Assembly (NCBI RefSeq): GCF_003605635.1
Contig: NZ_QMDW01000004.1
Coordinates: 1-64,000, forward strand
Origin: Halonotius pteroides
Lineage (GTDB): Archaea > Halobacteriota > Halobacteria > Halobacteriales > Haloferacaceae
DNA: 64,000 nt
Direction: 5' to 3'
A program made the translations under genes and the position numbers. Position 1 is the stretch's first letter; each line of letters opens with the position of its first letter. The notes beneath the pieces are model-generated. The model searched no databases. It had not been told where the DNA came from and saw nothing but the letters and a program-made list of their open reading frames with translations. Below are positions 16,946 through 25,710 of this stretch, piece by piece.

Positions 16946-18811
16946 ATGACACAGGTAATCTGGATTATCGTCGCGGCACTCACAACGTTCACCGTCGGGT
17001 ATATGGGATACTCACGGTATCTGTCACAGTTCGTTGAGCTGGACGAAGAGACAGAAACACCGGCACACAAGTACGAGGATGGACAAGAGTATGTCCCCTC
17101 AAAAAAGCCGGTGCTGCTTGGCCATCACTTCTCAAGTATCGCCGGCGGGGCCCCCATCGTCGGCCCGATCACGGCCGGGGCGGTGTGGGGTTGGGTACCC
17201 GCGCTGTTGTGGATCGCGATCGGCAACCCCTTGATGGGTGCCGTTCATGACTTTATCTCGCTGTCCGGGTCGCTCCGGCATGAAGGAAAGTCGATCGGCT
17301 ACATCATCGGCGAGTACGTCGGCGAGCGTGGCAAACAGATGTTGCTGTGGTTCGCATTCCTGACGATCATCCTCGTCGTCGCCGTCTTCGCACTCGTCGT
17401 TGGGATCGTGTTCAACGCCTACCCCGAGGTGTCAACAGCCTCTAGTGTCTACATCGGATTAGCACTCCTGTTCGGTCTCTATCTCTACCAGTTTGATGGC
17501 CCATTCATCCCCGGAACAGTGGTCTTTGTTGGAGGTGTGTTTGCGGCCGTGTGGGTCGGGATGGAGTACCCGATCGCACTGTTTGAGCCGACCGCCGAAC
17601 GAACGGCAGAACTCGGTGTGACTGTCCTGTTGAGCGGTTCCGGTCAGTGGGTGCCCGGTGCGGCATCGCTCGGAGCCAATACGGCGGCGTGGATTCCGGT
17701 TGTGATGGTGTACGCCGCGATCGCCAGCGCGCTGCCGGTTTGGACGCTGCTTCAACCGCGAGATTACCTCTCATCGTTCCTGCTGTACGCGGGTGTCGGT
17801 GGGTCAGTCGTGGCGATCATCGTGGGAACGCTGCTCGGCACCGCAACTGATCCGCTCGTGATCGACTCCTCGCTCGGTGCGTTCAACGGCTTCTGGGGCG
17901 TTGAGGGCGTCTTTTTGCCGCTGTTCCCACTGTTGTTTGTGACCATTGCCTGTGGGACGATCAGCGGGTTCCACTCGCTTGTCTCCTCGGGAACGACAGC
18001 CAAACAGCTCGACAAGGAGACCGACGCCCGGCTGATCGGCTACGGTGGGATGCTCGGTGAGGGCCTGCTGGCATCAGTCGCGCTGTCGGCACTCGCCGTG
18101 TGGGGCTTTGCGGATCCGGCCGGTGGGATCGGTGCCGCACTTCCGAACTTCGCCTCCGGCGGTGGAATCATCCTGACGAGTCTTGGAATCCCGGAAACAG
18201 TCGGTGCTGTCTTTATGGCACTCGTCCTCGTGAGTTTCCTGCTCACCTCAACCGATACAGCGGTTCGACTCGGCCGGTATATGATGGAAGAGATCGTTGG
18301 GCTCCCAGCCGGCGAGACTGATACGGGGCTCAACGGAAGTATCGGCTCGATCGCTCGTGGCCGCTACACAAACCCGCTGGTACAAACCATCCCGGCGTAC
18401 CTGCTTGTCGTCTCCGGCCAGTGGGTGACGTTGTGGGCACTGTTCGGTGGTGCCAACCAGCTGTTGGCTGCCCTCGCTCTGTTGACGGGAACCGTCTGGC
18501 TCGCCAACTGGGATGCGACAAAACAGCTGGCGACAACCGGTGTTCCGATGGCACTGATGGTGACTATCACCGTTCTCGGACTCGCCTGGCTCGTGTTCTA
18601 CGAGAACCTTTACAGCAACCTCTATCTCCACTTTACCGGCGGGCTTGCGGAGCCGCTTGCCGCTGAGGCAATCGCCTCCTCGGCGGTACAGGCGATCCTC
18701 GGGTTGGTGTTGATTACGCTCGCGCTCTTGTTGGTGCGCATCGGCTATCAGAACATCCGGGAGGTGCGATCCGACGCCGACCGAGCCGCGGTCAATCCGA
18801 GCGACGATTAA
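16946..18811 (+). CDS. cstA: Carbon starvation protein A (CstA family transporter)
   Basis: 621 residues from the ATG at 16946 (MTQVIWIIVAAL); eleven extra codons upstream are possible but odd in composition. A polytopic membrane protein with about 16 hydrophobic segments. CstA signatures: HHFSSIAGGAPIVGPI near residue 70, GNPLMGAVHDF, and FHSLVSSGTTAKQL around 360. CstA-family proteins carry pyruvate or peptides in bacteria. The substrate here is not known; pyruvate is a reasonable guess. Confidence 0.93.
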   Translation: MTQVIWIIVAALTTFTVGYMGYSRYLSQFVELDEETETPAHKYEDGQEYVPSKKPVLLGHHFSSIAGGAPIVGPITAGAVWGWVPALLWIAIGNPLMGAVHDFISLSGSLRHEGKSIGYIIGEYVGERGKQMLLWFAFLTIILVVAVFALVVGIVFNAYPEVSTASSVYIGLALLFGLYLYQFDGPFIPGTVVFVGGVFAAVWVGMEYPIALFEPTAERTAELGVTVLLSGSGQWVPGAASLGANTAAWIPVVMVYAAIASALPVWTLLQPRDYLSSFLLYAGVGGSVVAIIVGTLLGTATDPLVIDSSLGAFNGFWGVEGVFLPLFPLLFVTIACGTISGFHSLVSSGTTAKQLDKETDARLIGYGGMLGEGLLASVALSALAVWGFADPAGGIGAALPNFASGGGIILTSLGIPETVGAVFMALVLVSFLLTSTDTAVRLGRYMMEEIVGLPAGETDTGLNGSIGSIARGRYTNPLVQTIPAYLLVVSGQWVTLWALFGGANQLLAALALLTGTVWLANWDATKQLATTGVPMALMVTITVLGLAWLVFYENLYSNLYLHFTGGLAEPLAAEAIASSAVQAILGLVLITLALLLVRIGYQNIREVRSDADRAAVNPSDD

Positions 18812-18822
18812 GCTGTCTCCGC

Positions 18823-18828
18823 TTTTTT
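18823..18828 (+). terminator. T-tract behind cstA
   Basis: A TTTTTT run 11 bases after the cstA stop, in the 15-base gap to the convergent next gene. Archaeal transcription stops at such T-runs without needing a hairpin; it overlaps the stop codon of the opposing gene. Confidence 0.5.
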
Positions 18829-19429
18829 ATCGCCAAAACCGCTTTGCGACCCGGGAGAGCAACCCATCGTCCGATTCGGAAACATCATCCCAAAGCCGGA
18901 AAGCCGCCGCGACATCGGCCGTCTGGCTGGCGATACAGGTTTGCTTGTCGGGTGCAACCACGACGAGATTTATCTCGTAGTGACCGTAGTAGCCGAACTT
19001 CAACAGGGTGCGATCCCGGAACCCCGAAACGTAGTCGGCGACCGACTCCGGGATACTGTCGGCAATGACGACAAACGTAATATCGGTTCCGTAATGTTCC
19101 TCGTCTGGATCGATCCACGAATCCGCAAGGTCGTGGCCATCATCGACGAGTGTCTCAACCATCTGGACGGTCGGCCGATCGGTGTGTTCGACGAGAAGGT
19201 GCTCTTCGGTTTCGTGATCGGCATAGCTCAAGGCCGGATGAAAAAACTGCTTTTGGGTTTTGGCGCGAAACGCTCCGTAGAGCGTCCAGCGTCTGCCGGC
19301 CGCCCGATATTCCCGTTCGAGGTCGTAGTTGTACAGTAGCCGTTCGGCAACTGACGAGAGATACTGATCGTCCCACTCGGGAACCCCCTCGCGGATCGCC
19401 GCTGGCACGGTTTCGGCCTCCTTGCTCAC
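18827..19429 (-). CDS. Conserved haloarchaeal protein of unknown function
   Basis: 200 soluble residues, acidic. Regions AERLLYNYDLEREY and GRRWTLYGAFRAKTQKQFF in the first third look conserved, followed by a mixed alpha/beta stretch with TDITFVVIADSIPE and INLVVVAPDKQTC. No nucleotide or metal motif is evident and I do not recognise a domain. It converges with cstA and diverges from the small Cys-containing gene at 19505. Confidence 0.65.
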   Translation of the reverse strand: MSKEAETVPAAIREGVPEWDDQYLSSVAERLLYNYDLEREYRAAGRRWTLYGAFRAKTQKQFFHPALSYADHETEEHLLVEHTDRPTVQMVETLVDDGHDLADSWIDPDEEHYGTDITFVVIADSIPESVADYVSGFRDRTLLKFGYYGHYEINLVVVAPDKQTCIASQTADVAAAFRLWDDVSESDDGLLSRVAKRFWR

Positions 19430-19469
19430 AGCCAGTTACACAGGAAGTAGATACAAAAATCCCGCGGGG

Positions 19470-19478
19470 ATATTTAAG
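19470..19478 (+). promoter_or_regulatory. TATA-like box of the 71-residue gene
   Basis: ATATTTAAG, 27-35 bases ahead of the ATG at 19505, with no ribosome binding site between; fits a leaderless or very short-leader transcript. Confidence 0.55.
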
Positions 19479-19504
19479 TGTCCGCCGGTCATAAATTATG
19501 AGTA

Positions 19505-19720
19505 ATGAGTGAGAAACAGACCGAGGCATGCGGTCGATGTTCGATGTCGACTGTTGTCGACGCCGTTGCCGACGAGACATCCGGAGGTCGTGACCCAACC
19601 GACGGCGACCGGATCGAGGTTTCCGAGGCCGCCCTCAGCCGTGTCGCTCCCGGGGCGTGGCTCGGTCGGGTGACGGCGCGACTCAATGCGGTTGCCCGAC
19701 GGGTGACCTACGATCGGTAG
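19505..19720 (+). CDS. Small hypothetical protein
   Basis: 71 residues starting MSEKQTEACGRCSM. One CxxC pair at the N-terminus; the rest is acidic, then turns basic at the end (LNAVARRVTYDR). No known domain. A TATA-like box at the right distance and haloarchaeal codon bias support it, but its size leaves some doubt. Confidence 0.5.
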   Translation: MSEKQTEACGRCSMSTVVDAVADETSGGRDPTDGDRIEVSEAALSRVAPGAWLGRVTARLNAVARRVTYDR

Positions 19721-19730
19721 CAACCTCTCT

Positions 19731-19946
19731 TCACCGCATCGTCACCGCGTACGTTAGTGCGAACACGATGATCGCTGCCGTTGCGACGTTGAGAAGCGAA
19801 AACGCCGCTACGTCAATAATCGAGAGTCCGCCGATGATCGTCCAGCCGAGTAGCGTCGATAGGATAGCGTTAAGCCCAAGCAGGACGCGGGGATCACCGT
19901 CAGATGTAGCGACTCCATCCCCAAATCCGCCATCATCAGCACTCAT
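19731..19946 (-). CDS. Small two-TM membrane protein
   Basis: 71 residues from the ATG at 19946 (MSADDGGFG). An acidic soluble head of about 20 residues is followed by two hydrophobic segments (LLGLNAILSTLLGWTIIGGL region and AAFSLLNVATAAIIVFALTY). No family recognised; small membrane proteins like this are common in haloarchaea. Confidence 0.6.
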   Translation of the reverse strand: MSADDGGFGDGVATSDGDPRVLLGLNAILSTLLGWTIIGGLSIIDVAAFSLLNVATAAIIVFALTYAVTMR

Positions 19947-20003
19947 ACCACATAATCTTTTATCTGACACTTAGTTTTTGTTGCCGCAACACCTACGTAT
20001 GGT

Positions 20004-20321
20004 ATGCGCCCACACAACCGGGACGGCGTTGCCGTCGATCCGGTTCCGTTTGTCGTTGTGTTTGGGCTTGCGGCCCTGATGTTGTTGTCGTTTGGGCCGC
20101 TGTACGGCCAAGCTATCGGTGTCTCGCTGTCGGCCGCGCTGTCGGCTTCGGCCGGATTGACCGTTGTGGCGGCTGTCATCGCTTACTACCGACATATCTG
20201 GACAGCCCAGCCAGCCGTCACCCGTGGATCGTCGGTCAGGCTGCGCGCCGAGCGGCTCTTTGAGTTGATGATCATCCTTGCGGTCGTGTTCGTCGGGCTT
20301 GCGATCCCACTGGTTGTCTGA
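20004..20321 (+). CDS. Small three-TM membrane protein
   Basis: 105 residues with hydrophobic stretches at about 14-32, 40-60 and 88-105. The cytoplasmic loop between TM2 and TM3 is basic (AVTRGSSVRLRAERL). No catalytic or transport motif seen. It sits alone between a divergent small membrane protein and a zinc-ribbon gene. Confidence 0.65.
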   Translation: MRPHNRDGVAVDPVPFVVVFGLAALMLLSFGPLYGQAIGVSLSAALSASAGLTVVAAVIAYYRHIWTAQPAVTRGSSVRLRAERLFELMIILAVVFVGLAIPLVV

Positions 20322-20404
20322 TCGCGGCCACGCCCCCACCGGTTGTGCGACAAACTAACACAACACCCGTATGATTGTATGTGTAGACTGCTATCGGTGT
20401 GGAC

Positions 20405-20608
20405 ATGGGACTTATTGACTCACTGACCGACGCGTTTTCCTCGCCATCGCCCGCAGATCGCCCCGACGACGGCTCGAAGGGGGCGTACTGGTGTGACGAC
20501 TGCGCCAATCGCGTTCGTGATGTCGAACTGGAGGGCGAGCCGGTCTGTCCGGACTGTGGCGCGGAGATGCGATTTGAGCGGGCCACCGGGCGTGACTGTG
20601 CCTGCTGA
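20405..20608 (+). CDS. Small zinc-ribbon protein
   Basis: 67 residues from ATG at 20405 (MGLIDSLTDAF). An acidic N-terminal helix and linker, then a zinc ribbon: WCDDC (C30/C33 region) and PVCPDCG, ending in CAC. The role is unknown; similar haloarchaeal zinc-ribbon proteins are thought to bind nucleic acid or protein. It converges exactly with the CobW gene: the two stops are adjacent (20608/20609). Confidence 0.7.
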   Translation: MGLIDSLTDAFSSPSPADRPDDGSKGAYWCDDCANRVRDVELEGEPVCPDCGAEMRFERATGRDCAC

Positions 20609-21808
20609 TTAGGGCGCTTTGATAATGACCTCCTCGCCGTCGTCGGTCGGAAACGGGTGTGTCTCAGGGGAATCTGCTGCGTCTGCGTCAGCGAATGTAT
20701 CGGCCATCCCCGTCTCAATCGCTGTCTCATCGTAATCGGTGCCGATAAACACGAGTTCAGTCCGGCGGTCGCCGTGTTCCTCGTGCCACGGTAAGTCTGG
20801 CCGATTTGAGCGGTACATCTCGCGATCAACTGCGGGAAGGGTGGCGATCCACGGCCCCTGGGTGGTGGCTCTGATCGACGGCCCTGCCTGACTGACCGTG
20901 ATTCGGTTGTCGTTGCCGGCGATCCAGACGGTTCCTTTGGCGCGAATCACGGTTGTTGGCAACCCGCGAAGAAACGACGCAAACTGTGCCGGCGACACCG
21001 GCTGGTGGCGACAGATGGTTGTCGACGAGACGCCGTACACCTCGTCAGGATGGGTATGAGCGTCGTGATCCTCGGTGTGGTTGTCGTGTTCGACGGCATC
21101 GTCGGACAGTGCACGTTTCCACCCTGGGAGCTCCTCGATGGCGGTGGCGTCGAACCGATCACTTCCGAGCAGTCGATCCGGCTCAACGGCCGAAAACGTG
21201 GTTTCTATCCCCGTGGCGTCTGGCTGAAGTCCCCCAACCAGCGACCGCGCGCGGGTTAGCTCGTCGTCGGTACACTGGTCGGCCTTGTTCAGTAGCACGA
21301 CGTTCGACAGCTCCACCTGCTCGACCAGCAGATCCGAAAGGGGTCGATCGCCGTCGGTGCCGCGGCGTTCCGGCGTCTCGGTGTCGCTGAACTGATCGAG
21401 AAACAGCGGGGTATCGAGGACAGTGACAACGGCGTCAACGTCGTACAGCGCGGCGACGCGTGATTCGGTCGTGAACAGCCGTGCGATCGGGGCTGGCTCG
21501 GAGATTCCCGACGGCTCAACCACGAGATGATCAAACGAGCGATCGCGGGCCAGCCTGACGACCGCGGCTTCAAGATCATCCTGGAGCTCACAGCAGATAC
21601 ACCCGTTCGATAGCTCCGCGACGCCGTCGTCAACGTCGAGCTCCGAGCCGTCGGCGACGAGTTCGGCGTCAACGTTGACAGTGCCCATATCGTTGACCAA
21701 CACCGCAAGATCGGTGTCGTCGGCTGTTGACAGCAGGTGATTGACCAGCGTTGTTTTCCCCGCGCCAAGACTCCCGGAGAGGAGTGTCACCGGAGTCACG
21801 TCGCTCAT
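20609..21808 (-). CDS. CobW/ZNG1-family GTP-binding protein
   Basis: 399 residues from the ATG at 21808 (MSDVTPVTLLSGSLG); the frame extends far upstream but that part is basic and overlaps another gene. P-loop GAGKTTLVNHLL, then the family metal site SNGCICCELQDDL (CxCC), Walker B in HLVVEPSGISEPAP, and NKADQ for guanine. A His/Asp-rich stretch (HDNHTEDHDAHTHPDE) follows, and then the CobW C-terminal domain. Such proteins are metal (zinc or cobalt) chaperone or insertase GTPases. No Zur- or cobalamin-related gene is adjacent, so the metal is not clear. Confidence 0.9.
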   Translation of the reverse strand: MSDVTPVTLLSGSLGAGKTTLVNHLLSTADDTDLAVLVNDMGTVNVDAELVADGSELDVDDGVAELSNGCICCELQDDLEAAVVRLARDRSFDHLVVEPSGISEPAPIARLFTTESRVAALYDVDAVVTVLDTPLFLDQFSDTETPERRGTDGDRPLSDLLVEQVELSNVVLLNKADQCTDDELTRARSLVGGLQPDATGIETTFSAVEPDRLLGSDRFDATAIEELPGWKRALSDDAVEHDNHTEDHDAHTHPDEVYGVSSTTICRHQPVSPAQFASFLRGLPTTVIRAKGTVWIAGNDNRITVSQAGPSIRATTQGPWIATLPAVDREMYRSNRPDLPWHEEHGDRRTELVFIGTDYDETAIETGMADTFADADAADSPETHPFPTDDGEEVIIKAP

Positions 21809-21931
21809 GCAGCGTCGTAGCAGACCGATCCCGTTAACGTTCACCCAACTCCATGTGCTCTCGTTGGGTGTTGTGTCCGATAGCCGGTGATCCACACCAG
21901 ACTTTACTTGATGTTTGTTATGGTATCGGGT

Positions 21932-22228
21932 ATGGAACTCGCCAAACGAATCGATCAGTTCCGGACGACGCTGAAACGGTGGCTTCGTGGCCTCTATCAC
22001 GGGATGATCACCCATCCCGCCTACGAGAAGGTTGAAAATGAGGCCGAAGACACGGAGGACGCGTTCATGCTGGCGTGTTTTCCTGATGCCTTTGGCATTC
22101 CGTCGCCGGTGTCGTACTACACCGCCGAGCTGCTTCCGTATCTCGAATCCGAGTTTGAGGGCTGGGAACGGCGGCTGTGGGATCGTGACTCGTATGTCGA
22201 ACGAAAGGGCCAGCAGTACCACTTCTGA
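21932..22228 (+). CDS. Conserved small protein translationally coupled to arsA
   Basis: 98 residues from ATG at 21932 (MELAKRIDQF). An amphipathic N-terminal helix, HPAYEKVENEAEDTEDAF in the middle, and IPSPVSYYTAELLPYLE followed by WERRLWDRDSY. No known motif. Its TGA overlaps the ATG of the ArsA/Get3 gene by one base, so the two products are probably made together and may interact. An upstream in-frame start 15 codons earlier is less likely (hydrophobic, poor fit). Confidence 0.75.
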   Translation: MELAKRIDQFRTTLKRWLRGLYHGMITHPAYEKVENEAEDTEDAFMLACFPDAFGIPSPVSYYTAELLPYLESEFEGWERRLWDRDSYVERKGQQYHF

Positions 22229-23208
22229 TGGAGCCGTTTGTCTTCTTTGGTGGGAAAGGCGGCGTCGGCAAGACAACCATCTCCAGCAGCTACGCGCTGA
22301 AGTGTGCCCGTGACGGCTACGACACGCTGGTGGTCTCAACCGACCCAGCACACTCGGTCGGCGACGTGTTCGATCAATCGTTCGGCGACGATGCTACCCC
22401 GGTTGACGGCGTTGAGAACCTCTGGGCGATGCAGATCGACCCTGAGGATGAGGTAACGCGACATCTCGACGAGCTCCGACAACAGCTGTCCGAACAGGTG
22501 TCAACAGCGATGGTCTCGGAGATCAACCGGCAACTGGAGATGGCCCACGGAACACCAGGTGCCTACGAGGCAGCCCTCTTTGATCGGTTCGTTGAGGTGA
22601 TGCGGAACGCCGAGCCGTACGATCGTGTTGTCTTCGACACCTCCCCGACCGGGAGCACGCTTCGGCTGCTCGGGCTGCCGGAGCTGCTGGAAGATTGGAT
22701 CGATCGACTGATGCAGAAACGAAAGGTCAGTATCGATCTGTTTGAGAAAGCAGCCGTCGGCAACAACGAGCCGCGACGCGTCATGGATGGCGATCCCGTG
22801 TTGGCACAGTTACAGGAGCGAAAATCCTTCTTCGAGTTTGCCGGCCAGACGCTTCGGTCGGATGCGGCCTTTTTTCTTGTCTTCAATCCTGATGAGCTCT
22901 CACTCAACGAAACAGCGCGGGCGATCAGCGATCTCGAAGAGAGCGATCTGTCGGTTCGTGGGCTTGTCGCCAACAAGCTGACGCCAGCCCCCGATGAGGA
23001 TGAATCCGGCCGTGGCGCGCAGTATCTTCGTGATCGGATCGAGACCGAATCTAAGCGCCTCACCCGCGTCCGCGAGGAATTTGCCCCGGAGCTCGTTGCG
23101 GAGATCGAAACCCGAACCGCCGAGGTAAAAGGCGACCTGTTGGCGGATGTCGCCGATGAGATCAAGATACATACCACCGTTGATCCGTCATCGACCGTGG
23201 AGCAATAG
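22228..23208 (+). CDS. arsA: ArsA/Get3-family ATPase
   Basis: 326 residues, one ATPase domain. Deviant Walker A FFGGKGGVGKTT (4-15) with the intradimer Lys; switch I region VVSTDPAHSVGDVFDQ; switch II VVFDTSPTGSTLRLL. The family covers arsenite-pump ATPases and the tail-anchored-protein targeting factor Get3/TRC40. I see no CxxC zinc motif and no ars genes beside it, so neither function is proved; a targeting ATPase is the better guess for a single-domain archaeal form. Translationally coupled to the small upstream protein. Confidence 0.88.
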   Translation: MEPFVFFGGKGGVGKTTISSSYALKCARDGYDTLVVSTDPAHSVGDVFDQSFGDDATPVDGVENLWAMQIDPEDEVTRHLDELRQQLSEQVSTAMVSEINRQLEMAHGTPGAYEAALFDRFVEVMRNAEPYDRVVFDTSPTGSTLRLLGLPELLEDWIDRLMQKRKVSIDLFEKAAVGNNEPRRVMDGDPVLAQLQERKSFFEFAGQTLRSDAAFFLVFNPDELSLNETARAISDLEESDLSVRGLVANKLTPAPDEDESGRGAQYLRDRIETESKRLTRVREEFAPELVAEIETRTAEVKGDLLADVADEIKIHTTVDPSSTVEQ

Positions 23209-23281
23209 TACCCATCAGTCGACCACAGGCAACCGATAGCATCCACAGGATTTGAGTTCTACCCAACAAAACACCACCGCT

Positions 23282-23653
23282 ATGCTCGATGAGGGCGCGG
23301 TACTCGATACGTTTCCCGACAGCCCGGTGCCGACGACCGCCCTAGCTGATTTAGAGCGCCACGAGGCGATCCTAACGGCGATCCCGATCACGGCTGTGAC
23401 ACACGGGAGCCGAGAGGTCTCCGAACGGGTGTTGGTACAGACTGAATCCGCGGCGATCGTCGCCGTTTACGACGAGGGATGGACGGTCGATCACCGAGTC
23501 ACCGCGGCCAACCGCGACAGCGGCGAGGTGTTTCAGGAAGCGATGATCCGCGCCCAAGGCGACAACAGCTTGGTCGAACCACCGGAAGATCAACCAGTGG
23601 CTGGTGCCTCCGACAGCGAATCCAGTGATACGAAGCTATCTGACGACAGCTGA
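23282..23653 (+). CDS. Hypothetical haloarchaeal protein
   Basis: 123 residues from the ATG at 23282; a TTG ten codons upstream is the alternative. The centre shows an alternating beta pattern (TERVLVQTESAAIVAVYDEGW-like), and the tail is Ser/Asp-rich (DSESSDTKLSDDS) as in disordered haloarchaeal tails. No domain recognised. It follows the ArsA gene by 73 bases, possibly in the same transcript. Confidence 0.6.
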   Translation: MLDEGAVLDTFPDSPVPTTALADLERHEAILTAIPITAVTHGSREVSERVLVQTESAAIVAVYDEGWTVDHRVTAANRDSGEVFQEAMIRAQGDNSLVEPPEDQPVAGASDSESSDTKLSDDS

Positions 23654-23700
23654 GCGACAACAGCACAAAGACGACTGGCTCCTCACAACACCAGTGTAGC

Positions 23701-24105
23701 CACAACAATCAGGTAGTCCCGCAGCGATACTCAACCCGTGTCGACACCGGTGTTCTCGTTGACCGGATCGCCTTTCTACTCCGCGATGAGTCAACGCCGG
23801 CCGGCCGAGCGACCAACGCCGTCCTCTATGCGTTGAACACGGTGTTCGTCCGTCGGCTTTGGCGATATTATACCGGTAACCGCCGCCGGTCGGTGGATCA
23901 CCGTGTTGGTCGGATTTGTCCTGATTCCGTGGCAGGCGACCCGGCTTCGCCAATCAACGGCTGAGAGGGCGACATCGGCTGTCCTCGCTGTGGCACGACT
24001 GTCGCCGACAGCGACCGATACTGCCGACGGTGTGGCCGGCGACTGGCTCCCGAAACACCATCGATGGACACAGGTGGTGAGACCGACCGCGACAGCGGTA
24101 GCTGA
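23701..24105 (+). pseudogene. Frameshifted potassium-channel (Ion_trans_2) protein with zinc ribbon
   Basis: Three adjoining frame pieces rebuild one protein. Frame 1 reads DRIAFLLRDESTP to LYALNTV (ending about 23844). One base further on, frame 2 reads SSVGFGDIIPVTAAGRWITV, then LVGFVLIPWQATRL, the potassium-channel selectivity filter and TM2. Frame 1 resumes at about 23965 with GDIGCPRCGTTVADSDRYC and RRCGRRL, a four-Cys zinc ribbon, to the TGA at 24103. Two frameshifts, plus a missing TM1 start, mean the gene is inactive unless the sequence carries errors. No start codon can be placed. Confidence 0.8.
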
Positions 24106-24312
24106 CGACAGCCGTCGTAACGATCGCTGCACGCTACGTCGATTCCACGACCGGTTTGCGGCGGTGACGTGGCGGAGCGTGCACGCACGATACTCGGCAA
24201 TCAAGAACGCGTTACCGCATGTATCGGTAATCGCAGTGGCGACGATCCTGTGTCTCTGTGCAGGACTCGACCGATCGGCTGGGTTTTTGTTGCCGCCGCC
24301 CCACCTGTCGGT

Positions 24313-25224
24313 ATGGTTTCGGCTCTCTTTGATCCCGACCGCTGGAAGGCGGTCGACGACTTCGCATTCGACGACATCACCTACCACCGCGGCAGTGACG
24401 TACCCGCGGTGCGGATCGCCTTCGACCGCCCGGAGGTTCGCAACGCCTTCCGGCCCGGCACGGTCGACGAACTCTACACCGCTTTGGATCACGCCCGGAA
24501 ACAGGCCGATATCGGCTGTGTGCTACTGACCGGTAACGGCCCCGCCGAGGATGGCGGCTGGGCGTTCTGTTCGGGTGGCGACCAGTCGGTGCGTGGCGGC
24601 TCCGGCTATGAGTACCGCGATGACGACGAGGCGAGTGCGGACGACGACCCCGCAGTGAAGCAGGCTAGGGCGGGTCGACTCCACATCTTGGAGGTGCAGC
24701 GGCTCATCCGCACGATGCCGAAACCCGTCGTCGCCGTGGTGCCGGGGTGGGCTGTCGGCGGCGGCCACTCGCTGCACGTGATCTGTGATCTGACGCTCGC
24801 CAGCGACGAGCATGCCAACTTTCTCCAGACCGACCCCGATGTGGCCTCCTTCGATGGCGGGTTCGGCTCGGCGTATCTCGCCAAACAGATCGGCCAGAAG
24901 AAGGCCCGCGAGGTGTTCTTCCGCGGGAAGACCTACTCCGCTGCGGAGGCCGCCGATATGGGGATGGTCAACGAGGCGATCCCGCACGACGAGCTTGAGG
25001 ATGTGGCGCTGGAGTGGGCCGAGGAGATGACGGCGAAAAGTCCGACGGCGATGCGCATGTTGAAATTTGCGTTCAACGCGACCGACGACGGGATGATGGG
25101 CCAGCAGGTTTTCGCCGGCGAGGCAACGCGGCTGGCGTATATGACCGACGAGGCGAAAGAGGGTCGGGATGCTTTTCTAGAGGATCGAGAGCCAGATTTC
25201 GACGACTTCCCGTGGCATTACTGA
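24313..25224 (+). CDS. menB: 1,4-dihydroxy-2-naphthoyl-CoA synthase
   Basis: 303 residues from ATG at 24313 (MVSALFDPDRW). A crotonase-fold enzyme that closes the naphthoquinone ring in menaquinone synthesis. Conserved: RPEVRNAFRPGTVDEL, oxyanion-hole region WAFCSGGDQSVRG, GWAVGGGHSLHV, and DPDVASFDGGFGS followed by REVFFRGKTYSA. The overlong frame upstream is broken DNA of the channel pseudogene. It is separated from menD/menF by 17 kb, which is unlike the compact men cluster of many relatives. Confidence 0.96.
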   Translation: MVSALFDPDRWKAVDDFAFDDITYHRGSDVPAVRIAFDRPEVRNAFRPGTVDELYTALDHARKQADIGCVLLTGNGPAEDGGWAFCSGGDQSVRGGSGYEYRDDDEASADDDPAVKQARAGRLHILEVQRLIRTMPKPVVAVVPGWAVGGGHSLHVICDLTLASDEHANFLQTDPDVASFDGGFGSAYLAKQIGQKKAREVFFRGKTYSAAEAADMGMVNEAIPHDELEDVALEWAEEMTAKSPTAMRMLKFAFNATDDGMMGQQVFAGEATRLAYMTDEAKEGRDAFLEDREPDFDDFPWHY

Positions 25225-25307
25225 ACGGAGTACGATCGCAATCAAAAGTGTCGCAAAATCAGAAGAACGATCACCGAATCGATCTCGGTTAGGATGATAC
25301 CACTCGA

Positions 25308-25706
25308 TTACGAGCCGAGTTTATCGAGCGGGACGCGGTCGAGTTCGATAGCATCGTAATCCTGCTCGGTCGTCAGCACCGACTCGTCGCTGACAATCGC
25401 AATCCCGGCGTGGATCGCGTCGAACGGGGTGAATTCCTGCTCAGCGGCGAGCACCGCAGCAGTGAGCACCGCCTCCTCGTGTTCGGGCGGTTGCACGGGG
25501 ACTAACTCGACGAGGTCGGCAACGACACGCCCGATATCGATACCGTAGTCGGCGGTCTCGGGGTCGTATGTAAGCATGAAAAATTCGGTATAGGCAGCAA
25601 TCGACGTGTGAATATCCTCGTAGTCGTCCAGTGCATCGAGTGCGGCATCCTGCAGCCAGTCATCCTGCTTCGCTAGTCCGATCAGAAAATCGGTTTCGAC
25701 GTACAT
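25308..25706 (-). CDS. PIN-domain toxin (VapC-like)
   Basis: 132 residues from ATG at 25706 (MYVETDFLIGLAK). PIN acidic residues: E4 and D6 at the start, E in AAYTEFFML, D in FTPFDAIHAGIA and D near the end (TEQDYD). The family are Mg-dependent ribonucleases, most of them toxins. The gene follows the AbrB-like gene by four bases, the normal antitoxin-toxin order. A GTG or ATG nine codons upstream would overlap the antitoxin. Confidence 0.9.
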   Translation of the reverse strand: MYVETDFLIGLAKQDDWLQDAALDALDDYEDIHTSIAAYTEFFMLTYDPETADYGIDIGRVVADLVELVPVQPPEHEEAVLTAAVLAAEQEFTPFDAIHAGIAIVSDESVLTTEQDYDAIELDRVPLDKLGS

Positions 25707-25710
25707 TCCG

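Noticed and set aside
20609..22351. A 580-codon minus-strand frame over the CobW gene
   Set aside because: Only the part from ATG 21808 has haloarchaeal composition and the P-loop; the first 180 codons overlap the well-supported arsA operon start.
23903..24529. A 208-codon plus-strand frame
   Set aside because: Its front is part of the broken channel gene and the rest runs out of frame through menB.
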